DNA of 64,000 bases from Balamuthia mandrillaris (GCA_031835245.1 JAVKOQ010000069.1:62001-126000); one strand, 5' to 3'. Positions 44,124 to 56,859 are shown, counted from the stretch's first letter. Notes: generated by a model not told the origin, from the letters alone. Numbers and translations are program-made.

Positions 44124-44239
44124 CCCTTGTGTGGTTGTTTAGTTTTTTTTTTTGCTACTCGAAAAGTCGTGTCGTCCTGGAAAATTTATCATGTCGTCAT
44201 GAGAAATTCTGCATTTATTCGTGACGACATGAAAATATT
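44124..44239. promoter_or_regulatory. 116-bp bidirectional promoter with three copies of the GTCGTC element
   Basis: Separates the ATGs of ASPDH-like (-) and SNF2 (+). It contains GTGTCGTCCTGG (44169-44180), TCATGTCGTCATGAGAAA (44189-44206) and, inverted, GTGACGACATGAAAAT (44221-44236). The last ends 3 bp before the SNF2 ATG, so it either spans the transcription start or sits in a very short 5' UTR. Confidence 0.55.
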
Positions 44240-47200
44240 ATGCAGCAGCACGGAGAGAAAGAAGTACTTCAAAGGCGGATGCACGAAGTCATAGTGGTGA
44301 GTGATTCGCAGGAGGAGGAAGAGGAGGAAGAGGAAGAAGAGGAGGAGGAAGAAGAGGAGGAGGAGGAGAAAGAAGAAGAAGAAGAGGAAGAGGAAGAGGA
44401 GGAACTGAGCGTTTCCGGTGAAGAGGAAGCAGAAATGGAGGAAGAGGAAGAGGAAGGGTCCGAGGAGGGAGTAGGGACGAGCTTCTATTACACCGGTACG
44501 TTAAAACCCAAACTCTCTTTGGATTCCTTGTTTTTTTTTTTTCATTATTTCAAAGCATTGATCCTTCCTCCTTTGTGCGTTTGGCTGCAGGGTTGAAACA
44601 GTTCCGGCTGCAGTTCCCCACGAAACTTATACTAGCAAAACAGCAAAAAATGAAACGGCGCTGTCTTCACCGCCCTCAACTGAACAGAGAACAAATGATC
44701 ATTTGGCGCAGCGACAGAAAGAAGCTGCTGCAAAAGAAAGCAGAGGAGAGACATTTTCGAGTGGAGCTGCGAGCACGCGCTAGCCGAGGAGCTGCAAGCT
44801 GGAGAAATGAAGAAGAAGAGGAAGAGGAGGAGAAAGAGGAAGAGGAGGAGAGCTTGCCAATGCTTAACAACGGGTTGCTATACTACTATGGTCAGGGCCA
44901 AAGTGCGTTAGCCTTCGATGATGAACTGCCGGTATATCTTGTCTCCTGTTTCCTCTTTTGGTTTTTGGCTGCTGTCGTTATTCATTGTCGTCCACTTGTT
45001 TGCTCTTCCTCGTTGTTGCTCTTATTCTTGTGCTTGTTCTTGTGCTTGTTCTTGTTCTTGTTCTTGTTCTTGTTCTTCTTCTTCTTCTTCTTCTTCTTCT
45101 TCTTCTTCTTCTTCTTCTTTTTCTTCTTCTTCTTCTTCTTCTCCTTCTCCGTCTTCGTCCATATTCTTCAATTTATCTAAACTTGGCTCGTTGTTAACAG
45201 CCATATGGGGAACACGAGCAAGACTACACAGACCTATCCGATAACGAAGAAGTAGAAACGAAGAAGCAACCAGAAGGGCTGCGAAAACGTTCTGAAGGAC
45301 GTAAGTCGCTTACTAAGGATCCAGAACAAGCAGAACAACAAAAGCAAAAACGAAAGGAGCAGAAAGAAAAGAGAGAGCTGGAGAAAGAATTGTTATTGGA
45401 GAAGTTGTCCCAACGCAAAAAAAGAAGGCTTTCTTTCATGAAAGAATTCTTCAACAGCGCATCAACAGACCAAAAGCGAAAACGAGGTGAGCCAGACTCA
45501 ACATCCAATGAGACACTGGACAAATGCATCAACGAAATGAAGAACACGTGGAAACAAGAAAAGTTACTATCACTTCTCGGTGTAATATTTCTTCTCTAAC
45601 AAATGCTTTCTCTTCAGGTTGCCCAAGATAAATCAACTGAAGCTGTGGAAAGCTATCTTTGGAAATAAACACAAGCTAAAAAGATTAAAGGAGCAGTTAG
45701 AACATCTACAACAGGTAAATTGTTCTCTCGCTGCTCTCCTCTCTCTCTCGCTCTCTCGCTCTCTCGCTCTCTCTTTCTCTCTCTCTCTTTCGTTTATCTA
45801 AATGAAAACAACAAAAAACAAAAAAGATTCTCGAAAGCAAAAAGAAAGCCATACTATCGCATAATCCGTCTCCTACCAGTATAATCAAGTTATGTGGTGC
45901 ACTTGAGCTCACTGTATTTGACATTTGTAAGTTAGAACTGCAAATATCTTTGTTCCTTCAAGATAAGGTACGAACAAGTTTTCATTTCCGTTACTTGCTT
46001 TTTTTTTTTGGTGTTCTTGTCTAATAGTACACAATTAAAAGCCACCTACTGCACTACCATCAAGCACGAAACCTTCGCTGACGAAAACAAATGTCAAACA
46101 AAAAGAGGTGTGACGAAGCTCCAACCTTTTGGATAGAAATCATTTGTTATTGCTGTTATTTTAATATCATTTGTTACATGCAGGCGCAACAACTGATGGA
46201 AGAATTACGACAAAGGAAGCTGGATGATGCCTTTATTGACGACTCGGAGCTTTTTGAAGAACAACCTCAAGAATGGGTCGAACAAGAAGTAATTGTAAAT
46301 GAAGTGGAAGATGAAGAAGATGATGACGAAGAAGACGAAGACGACGAAGACGACGAAGACGACGAGGAGAGCGAAGGTGAAGAACAAAAAAGCTTGGAGG
46401 AAGAAGCAGGCTCAACCCATGCAAGACGCCCAAAAAAAGTAACATGTAAGCGGAGGAATGAATGTCAAGAAATTAACAAAAACAAGGGATATGTAAATAA
46501 TGTAGATACACAAGGCAACAACGATAGCGCGGAGCTAGAAGGAAACAATAAGACAGACACAATGAAAGGAAACGATAGCGCGAACATGACCACACCAAAA
46601 CGACAAAGAACAACTTCGAAAGAAGATAAAGAGCAGTGCATATACATCGATTCGGACTCGGAAGAGGCTGATACTGCTGGCATAGCTTTAAGACATTCTG
46701 GAAGCATGGACGAACCTATAGTCCTGGAGGAAGATGACGAAAGGACGCCACAGAGTCCGGCCAATCCTGCTGAGGAAGAAATGACAAAACCGGTTACAGA
46801 ATTTATCATAGAGGATGATAACGATGAAGTTGAAAAAGGAGAAGGCGAAGAAGGCACAAGCGAACAAGACGAAGGAATTCAAGCTGATCGGAAAGCAGAA
46901 CAGAAGAGGAAAGAAGAACCAAAGAAGAAGAGAAAGAGACGGTTGCGAAAAAACAGGAAAAGAAGAGTAAGTGATGATGAACTAGACGAAATTTTGATTA
47001 GTGATGATGAGGAAGGCTCGATTGAAGTAGATGATGGAGACGCAAACGATGACGAAATGGAGATTGTAGCAGGGGAAACGGATGAAACCACATTGCAAGC
47101 CTTTAACCGCAGGTTTGAAGAGATACAAAAAAATCTCTCAGCAGAATCCAAAGCTGCACAACAGAAAGAAAATGAGCGACAGGAATGCATTCGAGAAAAA

Positions 47201-48606
47201 AGGTTTGTTTTTACACCTTTTTCCCACTATTTTCTGTTCTCTTTTTTTCTCTCTCTCTCTCTTTCTCACTCACACTCACGCACACAGAAAGCTTAATGAC
47301 GCTGTTGTCTCTTCGAGTTCGGGTGTTATGAACATATCTATCAACGATAAGCCGGTCCTTGTACATTCAAAACTTGCCTCTCAACTTAAACCGCATCAGG
47401 TCTCTTCTCTTTCACTTTATCTCTCTCTCTTTCGCGGGCGTTCTCTTGTCTTGCGAGTTTTCTTGTTAACATTAGAACTATAGAAAGAAGCAGTTCTATT
47501 TCTATGGGAAAACATTTGCTACCAAAACGGCATGGGTTGTATTTTAGCTCATGAGATGGGGCTTGGCAAGACTTTTGCCCTCATATCCTTTTTGCATACG
47601 TTATGCATCAGTAACGGCACAAAGGTTTCCCTATCTTTCCCTCCCTCAAAGTAGAATATTTTATTAACATTTCTACTTCTTTTAGACGGAGCGAATATTA
47701 ATATTAATACCAGCTTTTCTTGTGGATAAATGGTGTGAAGAGTTCCAAAAATGGCTCGGTGACCTAGATAACCAACCTATTAATGTTTATTCCATCAGAG
47801 GTAACACTTCTTTGCTATCATTTCAGGATAGATAAAGTAACCGCCATTATCCATTCATCTCTCTCCCTGGAATTGTAGACTGCGCACCAGCAGAGCGACC
47901 AGAGGTCATCAACAATTGGTACACAACCGGAGGAGTGTTACTACTTTCCTATCACATGTATGCAAAGCTCGTCAAAGACAAAAATATGAACTACAAGCCG
48001 TACCTTCAAGACCCAGGGCCAGATGTAGTTACTTTGGATGAGGGGCAGAAGATAAAAAATAATAAGGTTTATTTCTCATTTGAGTTGTTGTGGAGTGCAA
48101 TAACCCCTCATCATTTTTCCTTATTTTCCCAACAAAAGGGAGACTTCAATCAGGCTGTATCAATGATCAAGACTAATAAGCGTATAATCTTAACCGCTTC
48201 ACCTGTGCAAAATAATTTAACTGAATATTGGTCATTGGTACTCTCCCCTCCTCCCCGCCCCTCTCCTCTCCTCTTTCTTATCTGCTTATGAATGACAGAT
48301 CAACTTTGTCCGCCCTGGCTTCTGGACTTTGGCTGAATGGTCAGCTCTCTTCTCAAACCCTATCGAAGAAGGGTTGAAGGAAGATAAGGACTCGCCAAAG
48401 AAGAGAGAAGCCATTTACCGGGTGTTTATGCTCAACAAAATTAGCAAGTATCTCTCGGGCTTTCTTCATCGGTACCTCTCTCTTTTGTAGTTTCTCTTTC
48501 TCTTTCTCTTTCTCTTTCTCTTTCTCTTTCTCTTTCTCTTTCTCTTTCTCTTTCTCTTTCTCTTTCTCTTTCTCTTTCTCTTTCTCTTTCTCTTTCTCTT
48601 TCTCTT

Positions 48607-48665
<59 letters not shown>

Positions 48666-48957
48666 TTCTCTTTCTCTTTCTCTTCCTGACTGTTGTCAAA
48701 CATTGCAGCCGACGATTCGTAGCAAAGGCGCTTCCACCTAAAACCGAGTTTCTGATCTTCTGTGGATGCTCTTCCCTGCAAGGAGCCCTCTACGATTCTG
48801 TTTTAAAGGCAGATTTTAACGCAACGAACCCACATTTCACCACTAAAACTTTCGTGCGATTGATTCTTGCTCATCCTCTTCTCATCCACCATAAACGTAA
48901 AAACCGTCAACTGGAGTTGCAAAAAACGCGACGCCAGTTGCCACGCAAGCGACTACT

Positions 48958-49056
<99 letters not shown>

Positions 49057-51038
49057 GCAGCAGCAACAACCAAAACAACAAATAACTAGCGACTTACTAG
49101 CCCAATGGTGGCAGCAGCGCCTGGAGCAAAGGCAACCACCTCCGATTATTCGGGATCTATTGCCACAACCACAACGACCACCAGCCCCAACGCAACGACT
49201 ACCACCAACCCCAACACAATCACCGAGCATAACGACAGCTGCAGCAACATCACCACCGACTTGTCTACAACCAGTGCCACCCACACCCCAACCTGTTGTT
49301 ACATCCTACGAGTGGGCTGACAAGTGTTTGTCTTCTTTAAAAGGTGCTTCTGCATTCTCGTTGTTTTCCACCTTTATTTATTCTCTAACTGCTGAAACTA
49401 CAGAAGCAGAAATTAGCAAACCTGAACAAAGCGGAAAGATAACAATCCTACTATGTTTAGTGGAGCAATGTCTTCTTGCGACGCCTGATAAAATCATAGT
49501 CTTCTCTAGCTTTGTAAAACACCTGGAAATGATTCAGCGTTGTCTTCGCCAAAGACGCATCCGGAATCTGCTCTATCATGGAAATTTGCCCAACAAAGAT
49601 GAAGCTCGAGCCCACATTATCGAAGAGTGTAACAGCAGACATGATGGCGACGGGGTGCGTGTATTCTTGCTTTCTACCAAAGCATGTGGATTGGGCCTGG
49701 ATCTCTACGGAGCCAATCGAGTCATCATGTTTGAGCCTGAGGATAATCCAACGCACAATGACCAAGCAGCTGCCAGAGTACGTAACGTTGCTTCTTCCGA
49801 AAGCTACGGTGGCTAACTTATCTATTATTCCTCTTTTTGAAACACAATTAACACGTACAGGTGTATAGATGGGGACAGAAAAAGCAGGTTTTTATTTATC
49901 ATCTGGTCACCAAAGGCTCTATGGAGGAACGAATTGCCTATTGTGCTCACAGAAAGACCGACCTTTCTCAGTAACTCCCTCTCTCTTTCCCTTTCTTGTC
50001 TTTTCTTCTCGTTTATTTGGTTGTTGTCTTATGTTGCTGTTGTTGTTTTGTTCTAACCAGTCTTTTGATCGTAGGAGAGTTATTGACGAAGGCGGGCGTA
50101 TAGAGAAGCATTTAACACTGGTTGGAGAGGATTCTCGGCCGGTTGTTGTGGTAGACGCTTACAAGAATATGGACCTGCATGAAGTTATTGAAGAGCCACA
50201 GACAGCAGAGAAGAACGGAAGCCAAAACGAAACAGAAGTAGAACATGAGAAAGAGAGCAAGCGGAGGGATATCGAAACAGAAAATGCGACCAACAAGGAA
50301 CATGCTATGAGAGCTGAGCAGGGAGAGGAAAAAGAAAAGGATCAAACCAAAGCGGAGGATTCAGCTGCATCCGTAGAAGGTGATGACGTGCTCAAGGCAG
50401 TGCTATCCATTACAAACTTCATTCATAGTGTCAAAACAAAGGAAGCACAACAACAACAGCAAGTTCTTTCTTTGGGAGAACAGAAAGAAGCTGAAGAGCA
50501 CTTGGACCAGACCTATTTTGAACAGAAAAGAAGAGAACGAAGAAACGAGAAGATTTCGTGTTCCTCAACATCTTTTACACGCGCAACACACAACATCAAC
50601 AACGCCATCAATGGGCGTAACACGGGCGGAATCGCTGTGCAGGAAGTGCGTTACGCTGCAAAGCTAACGGAAACAGCAGTCATGAACCTCCTGGCTAGAG
50701 TGCAAACTCAACGGAGCAATAATTCCTCTTTGGTGGAAAGCAAAGTTGCTCCTCCACCGCCAACACAAGGAGCATGTAAGACGATTCAAGCTGCAGAGAG
50801 GACAACCGAAGAGGAGGCGAGCGTGGTTGACGTTGGCAAAGGGGTCACAAAAGAAGGTGAAGAGGAGAATGGAGAGTGGGGAGATGACTTGGAAATCGAT
50901 TTGGATGCTCTGGATGCATACCCCTTCAGCGTGCTGTGGGACTACTGCAATGATGAGGGCCTGCTTCAAGACTCGGATAGGGATGGGGTGAGCAAAGAAG
51001 CATTGATGCAGCGGATCATGGCCTACAACCTAAAATAA
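44240..51038 (+). CDS. SNF2-family ATPase (ATRX/RAD54-like), 1730 aa
   Basis: Seventeen exons, all phases consistent: 44240-44495, 44591-44931, 45201-45562, 45618-45714, 45827-45967, 46042-46107, 46184-47202, 47288-47399, 47484-47624, 47686-47800, 47879-48066, 48139-48237, 48299-48471, 48709-49343, 49404-49777, 49861-49970 and 50075-51038. The N-terminal 700 residues are acidic and Lys-rich. ATPase motifs: I in AHEMGLGKT, II as LDEGQKIKN (DEGQ where ATRX/RAD54 have DEGH), III in LTASPVQNN, V in STKACGLGLDLYGANRVI, VI in QAAARVYRWGQ. A 37-residue polyglutamine run (48959-49069) splits the two RecA-like lobes. The C-terminus (FSVLWDYCNDEGL...KEALMQRIMAYNL) resembles a SAP motif. Likely a nuclear chromatin remodeller or recombination translocase. 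Confidence 0.9.
45030..45153. repeat. (TTC)n/(TTGTTC)n microsatellite in SNF2 intron 2
   Basis: TTGTTC units pass into about 20 TTC triplets between the donor at 44932 and acceptor at 45200. Pyrimidine on the sense strand. Confidence 0.9.
48489..48690. repeat. (TTTCTC)n hexamer repeat in SNF2 intron 13
   Basis: About 33 copies of TTTCTC with two small slips, filling the intron 48472-48708. Sense strand is all pyrimidine. Confidence 0.95.
48959..49069 (+). repeat. (CAGCAA)n coding repeat, 37 glutamines
   Basis: Alternating CAG and CAA codons in SNF2 exon 14, ending with a few pure CAG. Placed between the two ATPase lobes, where SNF2 proteins often carry insertions. Confidence 0.95.
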
Positions 51039-51204
51039 ATAGAGAACCAACAGACCCCAACGCATGGGCGAAGAGAAGGAACGGAGAGTAAAAAAGAGAG
51101 CTCTCACGCATGAGCGAGAACAAAAAATTATTTACAAACATATACAGCAAACAGCCACGAAAGCTATCGAAGGGATTAAGCAAACGGTTCCTTCCCTTGC
51201 CTTG

Positions 51205-51784
51205 TTACACAAGTTCATCCGCATCAGCATTAGAAATTCCCAACTTTTCCCTCTCGTGCTGAAACTGTGCCATAACTTCGCTTTGTCCCTTGCTAAGCGT
51301 TTCTTTGGTCTTGGTGATGACCAGCTCTTGGATGTAATGCTTATCGGTGCCCAACATGCCGGACTGAGACAGCTTCACCATTACTTGCAGATAGCTCAAG
51401 CCAAGAGCCACTGTGAAAAAGCATGCCGTGGTTCCACTGATAACCTGTTGATTTGAATGAGTTGATTAGAATAAGGAGAATAAGAAGAAGAAAAAGAAAA
51501 AGAAACAAACCATTGATGCAATGTTAAAACCAGGCACAATCTTGAGCAACTCCACCAGACCAGCAACCACTGCTCTTCCGCCAAGCGCGGCACCTCCTCC
51601 TCCAAAGATGGCGCCAACCATTGTTGTTAGGAAGCCCCGATCCAAAGGAGCACCAAAGGTCTGACTAATAGCTGATAACATGCCGACGTGGACGGGGATC
51701 AGCAGCATTGCATCTGCAAAGGGAATGGGCACAGCCCCTATCGCTGCTGCTGTTGTGCTTGCCGTCACTGATGTCATTTAAAGG

Positions 51785-51816
<32 letters not shown>

Positions 51817-54585
51817 TGGGGGGTTAGTCAGAAAAAAAACACAACGCAAGCAAAGAAAAGGAAAGGAAAGAAGACAGAAGGACTATAAGGGAGGATACAC
51901 ACCAATCCAACCCAAGCTGATCCTCTGTTTACGAATGAGGTCTGCCTCTGCTGTTTCCTTCACGCAAGCCAGGTAGGTGGTCCTCTTGCTCTCTGAGTCA
52001 GCGAGAAGGTCCACCGTCTCCTCTATTAGCTCCGGCAGGCCAAAGGAGGGTACCACCGCCCCACCCGCTTGCTCCAGCAACATCGTCGGCCGAGCATGAA
52101 GCTTTATGATGCGCGAGGCCGTCAATGGTGGATCTCTATCTTCCAACCTTTTGTGTAAGAAATGTTTTGTGAGATACGATGTTTTTAAAAAGAAAGAGAA
52201 AAAAGAGGGAGACATAGCAAACGAGCAGTTACCATTCTTCAAATTGTTGAGTGTTGCAGAAGGAAGCTTTGGTGAGAACGAGGACAACGGGGACAAACTG
52301 AGAAAAGGTTCGGATCCACTCCTCCTCCACGCTGTCCAATCGGTTCGTGGCGGAGAGGATGCAATACCAAATGACGTTGATGGGTGGGAGTGGATTGTGC
52401 TCATCGAACCCGTCCATTATTCTTGCCACCAACCTTTCCCAAACATATCCTTTTGTGTGTGTGTTGTTTTTGTTTAGAGGAATGAAAAGAACGATTAAGT
52501 TAAAAAAGAAGCAAACAAAGATCATAGCCAAAGAGAGAAGCAAACCTTGCATCTTACTGCTACAATCTAGCCCAGGAGAGTCGATGAGAGTGAGAGTCTT
52601 ATCACCCACGTGCCTCGACGCCGTCTTTAGCTCATCGGTGACGCTGGTGCCGCCTGGCGCTTCGATGGACCATGAATCCGTACCCGGTATGTTGTTCAAC
52701 ACTGAAAATAAAAGGATAAGCAAAAGAAGAAAAGTATAATGTAAATTGAAAAAGGAAAACTAAAGAAAAGGTTACCTTCATTGAAAATGGTGCTTTTGCC
52801 AACACCCGTTTTGCCCACTAAAAGTACAGAAAGCCTCTGCAAAGCAAAATAATAGTAAAATGGAGTCAATATTGAGACAAAAACGTTTAAAATGAAAGAA
52901 CAAGAAATAAGGCAAAAAGAGAAAGAGAAGCATACATCTGTTCCTTCTGGCATTCTCTCGTTCAGAAGGTTAAGAGCCAGTCTGGTATGCGATCTTGCGC
53001 CTGAACTCTTCAGTCCCGGAAATACATCTTCGTTGTATCAGCAACAGAAGAAATGCATAGAAGAGGAAAGGGAGAGAAAGAGGCATGAGTGAATGTTACA
53101 CAAAAACGTGGTACAGCTATATACCTTGTGCTTCGAAGGGCAATGTGGCAACATAATTTCTCAGATCCTCAATGAACTTTTCATCTTTGCTTGAAAAAAC
53201 GAGTGCATCCAATTGGAAATATTTACAAAACTGTTGATGTAAAGGACAGGTGAGTTCAAAAATAAACAACAAAACTCGAAAAGTATGAGCAAAAGAAAGA
53301 ACGTGCATTGAGGAATTGGTTGAAATAACGTTGTTTTCTACGAGAATCAGAGGCGGGTATCGCTAGATAACGCCGACCGAATTCCAACTTGCGAAGGTCC
53401 ACCTTGTGCAGTACCGCTATCAACGAATCTGATATATCGCAAAGAATATGAGTGAGAAAGACGGAGAATGAAGGTAGAAGAAAAATGAAAGAAAGCCACC
53501 TCGTTCGATAAACTTCATAAAAGCGTCAACCACCCTCTTTTCAAACTGGGATCCAAAATAGATCTGTTCTAACAATAACTCCAATAAATGTACAAGTTTT
53601 GCTTCCTCAAATCTGTAGAGCCTGGCTTTGTTGGTTTCTACAAGGTTGATGAGATTGCGGAGGCAAGAGATCTCGGCCGGTGTGCCTTTACCCTTCTCCA
53701 CTTCGTACTCGCGCATGGCATCGTCCAACGCAGCCATCGCTTTGAGCAGAGCGGGAGTGGCAGGTTCTGAGCTAAGTTCTTTCATCTTTTCTTCCTCCTT
53801 TATCATTTAAAACCTCGTGTGAGAAGGAGCAGGCAGGGTAGACTGAGAGAGAAAAAGAGAGTGGGAGAGATACCAAAACAGGAGTAGGGGGAAGAATCAT
53901 GACAGGAGGCTCAACTTCATCAATGTAGTTAGAGGAAAGGTGTTGATAACACTTCAAGCAAGCACGTTGGGGTTCTGTGTAGCCATACTCAGGGGGAAAC
54001 GGGAAGTAATATTGGCTGCAGCTGTTATATTCAAACAATACGTGGTTAACTCTGAGACAGAGAAGCAAGGGCGTAGAGAGACGAGAGGAGGTGCACAAAG
54101 TAGAGAAGGACGCATTCAGAAGAGGAGGAGAACAGGAACAGGAACAAGAAGAGGAAGAAGAGGAAGAAGAAGGAGGAAGAAAGAAGGAGGAAGAAAGAAG
54201 GAGGAAGGAGGAAGGAAGAAGGAAGAAGGAAGAAGAACGAGAAGAGAGAGCTTACTCATGACAGAAAGCTTGCCCACAACCACGGCAATGATGGCGACGG
54301 GTAAATATGACTCCAAAGTCAGCGTGGCATTTGTAGCACCGGAGGGCATCATCGCCCTCTGCCCAAACCGCCCTTTTCACAGGAGCTGTCGAGAGGAACC
54401 GAGTAAGATAAAGAGTATGCTCGCAAGAGGGGGGAGAAAGATGGAAACAACAAAAAAAAAATAATAATCAAACCTTTGCTCACGGTGGTGGAAGCCGTGC
54501 TGGAAGGGGCAGCAGGAGAAGAAGATGGAGGGGAGCTAGTAGTGCTGCTGCTCGTCGAACCAGGAGCGGTTGTTGTTGCTTTCAT
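51205..54585 (-). CDS. FYVE-domain GTPase with C-terminal DUF697-like segment
   Basis: About twelve exons from ATG at 54585 to stop at 51205-51207. Exons 54474-54585, 54256-54385, 53874-54021, 53500-53797 and 53303-53428 are well defined. Exons 2-3 encode a FYVE zinc finger (CYKCHADFGVIFTRRHHCRGCGQAF, then CSQYYFPFPP and RACLKCYQ), which binds PI3P on endosomes. A helical middle leads to a GTPase: P-loop VGKTGVGKST, Walker B LIDSPGLD, and G4-like VLTKAS, where the usual TKxD aspartate is Ser. The C-terminus (AIGAVPIPFADAMLLIP, LGGRAVVAGLVELLKIVPGFN) resembles the hydrophobic DUF697 segment of bacterial-type GTPases. An endosomal membrane-remodelling role is inferred. The join between exons 5 and 6 needs a GC donor or has an indel. 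An upstream in-frame ATG at 54708 also exists. Confidence 0.82.
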
Positions 54586-55338
54586 GTTATTTATTTGAGG
54601 GTGGGGAAGGGCAACCCTTTGTGGTGTTGGCGGATAAAGTTTTGCAAACTGCTTTTGTTTCCCCCCTTTTTTGTTGTTGATTGTTTCTTGTTTGGTCCCC
54701 CTTGTCAACTCGTTTCAAGAGATAGGAATCTACCACTGTTTTTGTTGTTGGGGGTTTTTTTTTTCAAGTCGTTCAGAGCTCTCGAAAAATTAATAAAAAG
54801 AAAGGTTAGTTGCTTTTTTTTTTTTCGTACCTTCTTTGTTCTCTTTGCAAACAGGTTCTGTTTGGATTCGATTCCGCTTTCGATTTCGTTCGCTCTCCTC
54901 TTTTTTCAAAAAACAAACAAACAACAAAACAAACTGCCTTTGGTTGTTTTTTTTGTTGTTGGAGTGGATCAACTATTCTTTGCGCTACGTAAAAAAAAAA
55001 AAAAAACTGCTACTTTGTTTTGTTAACTTCAAAATCCGAACGGCCTGCCTGCTACTCTTTTTTTGTTGTCAGGTTGCAGCTGCTGCTACTTTTTTCGTTT
55101 GCAGGCGAAGAAGAAAGGCTGAAGAGGAGGGTTTTTAAAAAAAAATGGGGGTGCAAGGCAAGCGGAGTTTTGTCTTGCACCCCCCAAGTTTCGTAGGCGA
55201 AGTTGCTGGGGCTTGTTTGGGATCGAAGCGTTTCCGCCACATTTCTCTGAATTTTTATTGGCTATTCATGATCTGTCTTTGAGACAACCTAATAGGTTTT
55301 TCATTTGTGTCGACAGACCAAAGAAGAAAGAGTTCGAG
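54586..55338. promoter_or_regulatory. Divergent region between FYVE-GTPase and PCID2
   Basis: 753 bp, rich in T/G-runs (TTTTTTTTGTTGTT types). GGGGGTGCAAGGCAAG and GTCTTGCACCCCCC (55146-55160, 55171-55184) form an inverted repeat of about 13 bp around a 14-bp loop. No gene-like frame seen. Confidence 0.5.
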
Positions 55339-56020
55339 ATGAGCAGAGCGCTGCAGCTTTACTTGCAACAGGTCGCGCAGGCCACGCGCCAGCAGGATGG
55401 GTCGGCTCTGGCCTCCCTGTTGAACACTGAAACCACCGCCACAGCGCTATTGAATGATGTTCGTCGAGAGGTAACGCTCTTGCTTTTTCCGCTTCGAAAA
55501 GTGATGATTGATTCAATTTTGTTGTTGTTGTTGTTGTTGTGGCCATAAACACAGCGAAATATTGAAAGCAGATGCGAAGTGCTCGGAGCAGGATACGACG
55601 AGTTGATAGCCAGCCATCTTCTTTCCTTGCCTTACCTCCTCGACCAGTACTACTTGGAGGCCTACTCGCACTGTGCCACATGCTTCAAGTCCGTCTCTTC
55701 TCTCTCCCTCCCTCTCTCTCCCTCCCTCTTCTCTCTTTTTATATCTCTCTATAAGCTCTACTCTCTCTCTATGCCACCCAAAGAAAACCAAATACTCACT
55801 TGTGGTTTTATTGGTAAAGCGCGTTCACGCGAGTGTTCAAAGACTCTGAAGGAAATTGGATGTTGCCCGTTCTTCGCTGCTTGTTGGTCAACTTGAGAGT
55901 TGTTGCTGCTGGCGTACGCCTTTTTTAACTCCCAATCCTTCTCTTCTTGTTTTTGTCGTTCTTTGCTTTCTTTATTTTTTCTTCTTTTTATTCGTTCTTC
56001 TCTTTGTTGTTGTCAATCTT

Positions 56021-56058
<38 letters not shown>

Positions 56059-56818
56059 TTCCTCCTCCCAAATGAGCTCATGTTGTGTCAATCATTATAC
56101 AGGCAGATGACATTCTAGCAAGCAGAGGTCAAAAGTTGGAGAAACAAGAAGACGCCGAACGAGTCATCAAACGCTGCTTCCCTATCACAATGACAGATCG
56201 AAGCGCGCTTAATCAATCCAAGAAGTGGGGTTCTCTCTGTATTATCAACAACCTTTTCAAAATTTATTTCGGAGTAAGCAACCTCTTCCTTTCTCGTTCT
56301 CTTTCTTATCTCCTCTTCTTGCCTCTTAACATTGTTCTCCTTCCCTTCTCTTTCCTTAGCTCAACAACTTGAGATTGTGCAAGAACTTGATTGCCTACGT
56401 GACCGGTCCTGGCTTTCCTCCTCTGGAAAAGTTTCCGAAGGCAGACAGCGTGACCTACAACTACTTTGTGGGTCGGCTCTCTATGTTTCATGGCGACTAC
56501 AAAAAAGCCAGGGAGGAACTCTCCTTTGCCTTCTATAAATGCACCCAACGCAGCCCAAAGAACAAACGTCTGATTCTCACCTATCTCATCCCTTGTCAAC
56601 TGCTGGCGGGTCGTCTGCCTAGTCAATACCTCCTCGAAAAGTATTCTCTGGATCACTTTAGCGAGTTGATTGCTGCCATTCGGAGAGGCAACTTGTTGGC
56701 GTTCAATGAAGCACTGGCCAAGCACCAGGAGCTTTTCATACAGAAGGGCATCTATCTTATCCTGGAAAAGCTCAAGTTTCTGACCTATCGCAATCTCTTC
56801 AAAAGAGTGTATGTCTTT

Positions 56819-56859
<41 letters not shown>

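Noticed and set aside
45600-45680. SNF2 gene ending at the TAA near 45670
   Set aside because: Using donor GTTACT at 45563 and acceptor at 45617 gives a continuous frame (LPKINQLKLWKAIFG) and all later exons follow in phase.
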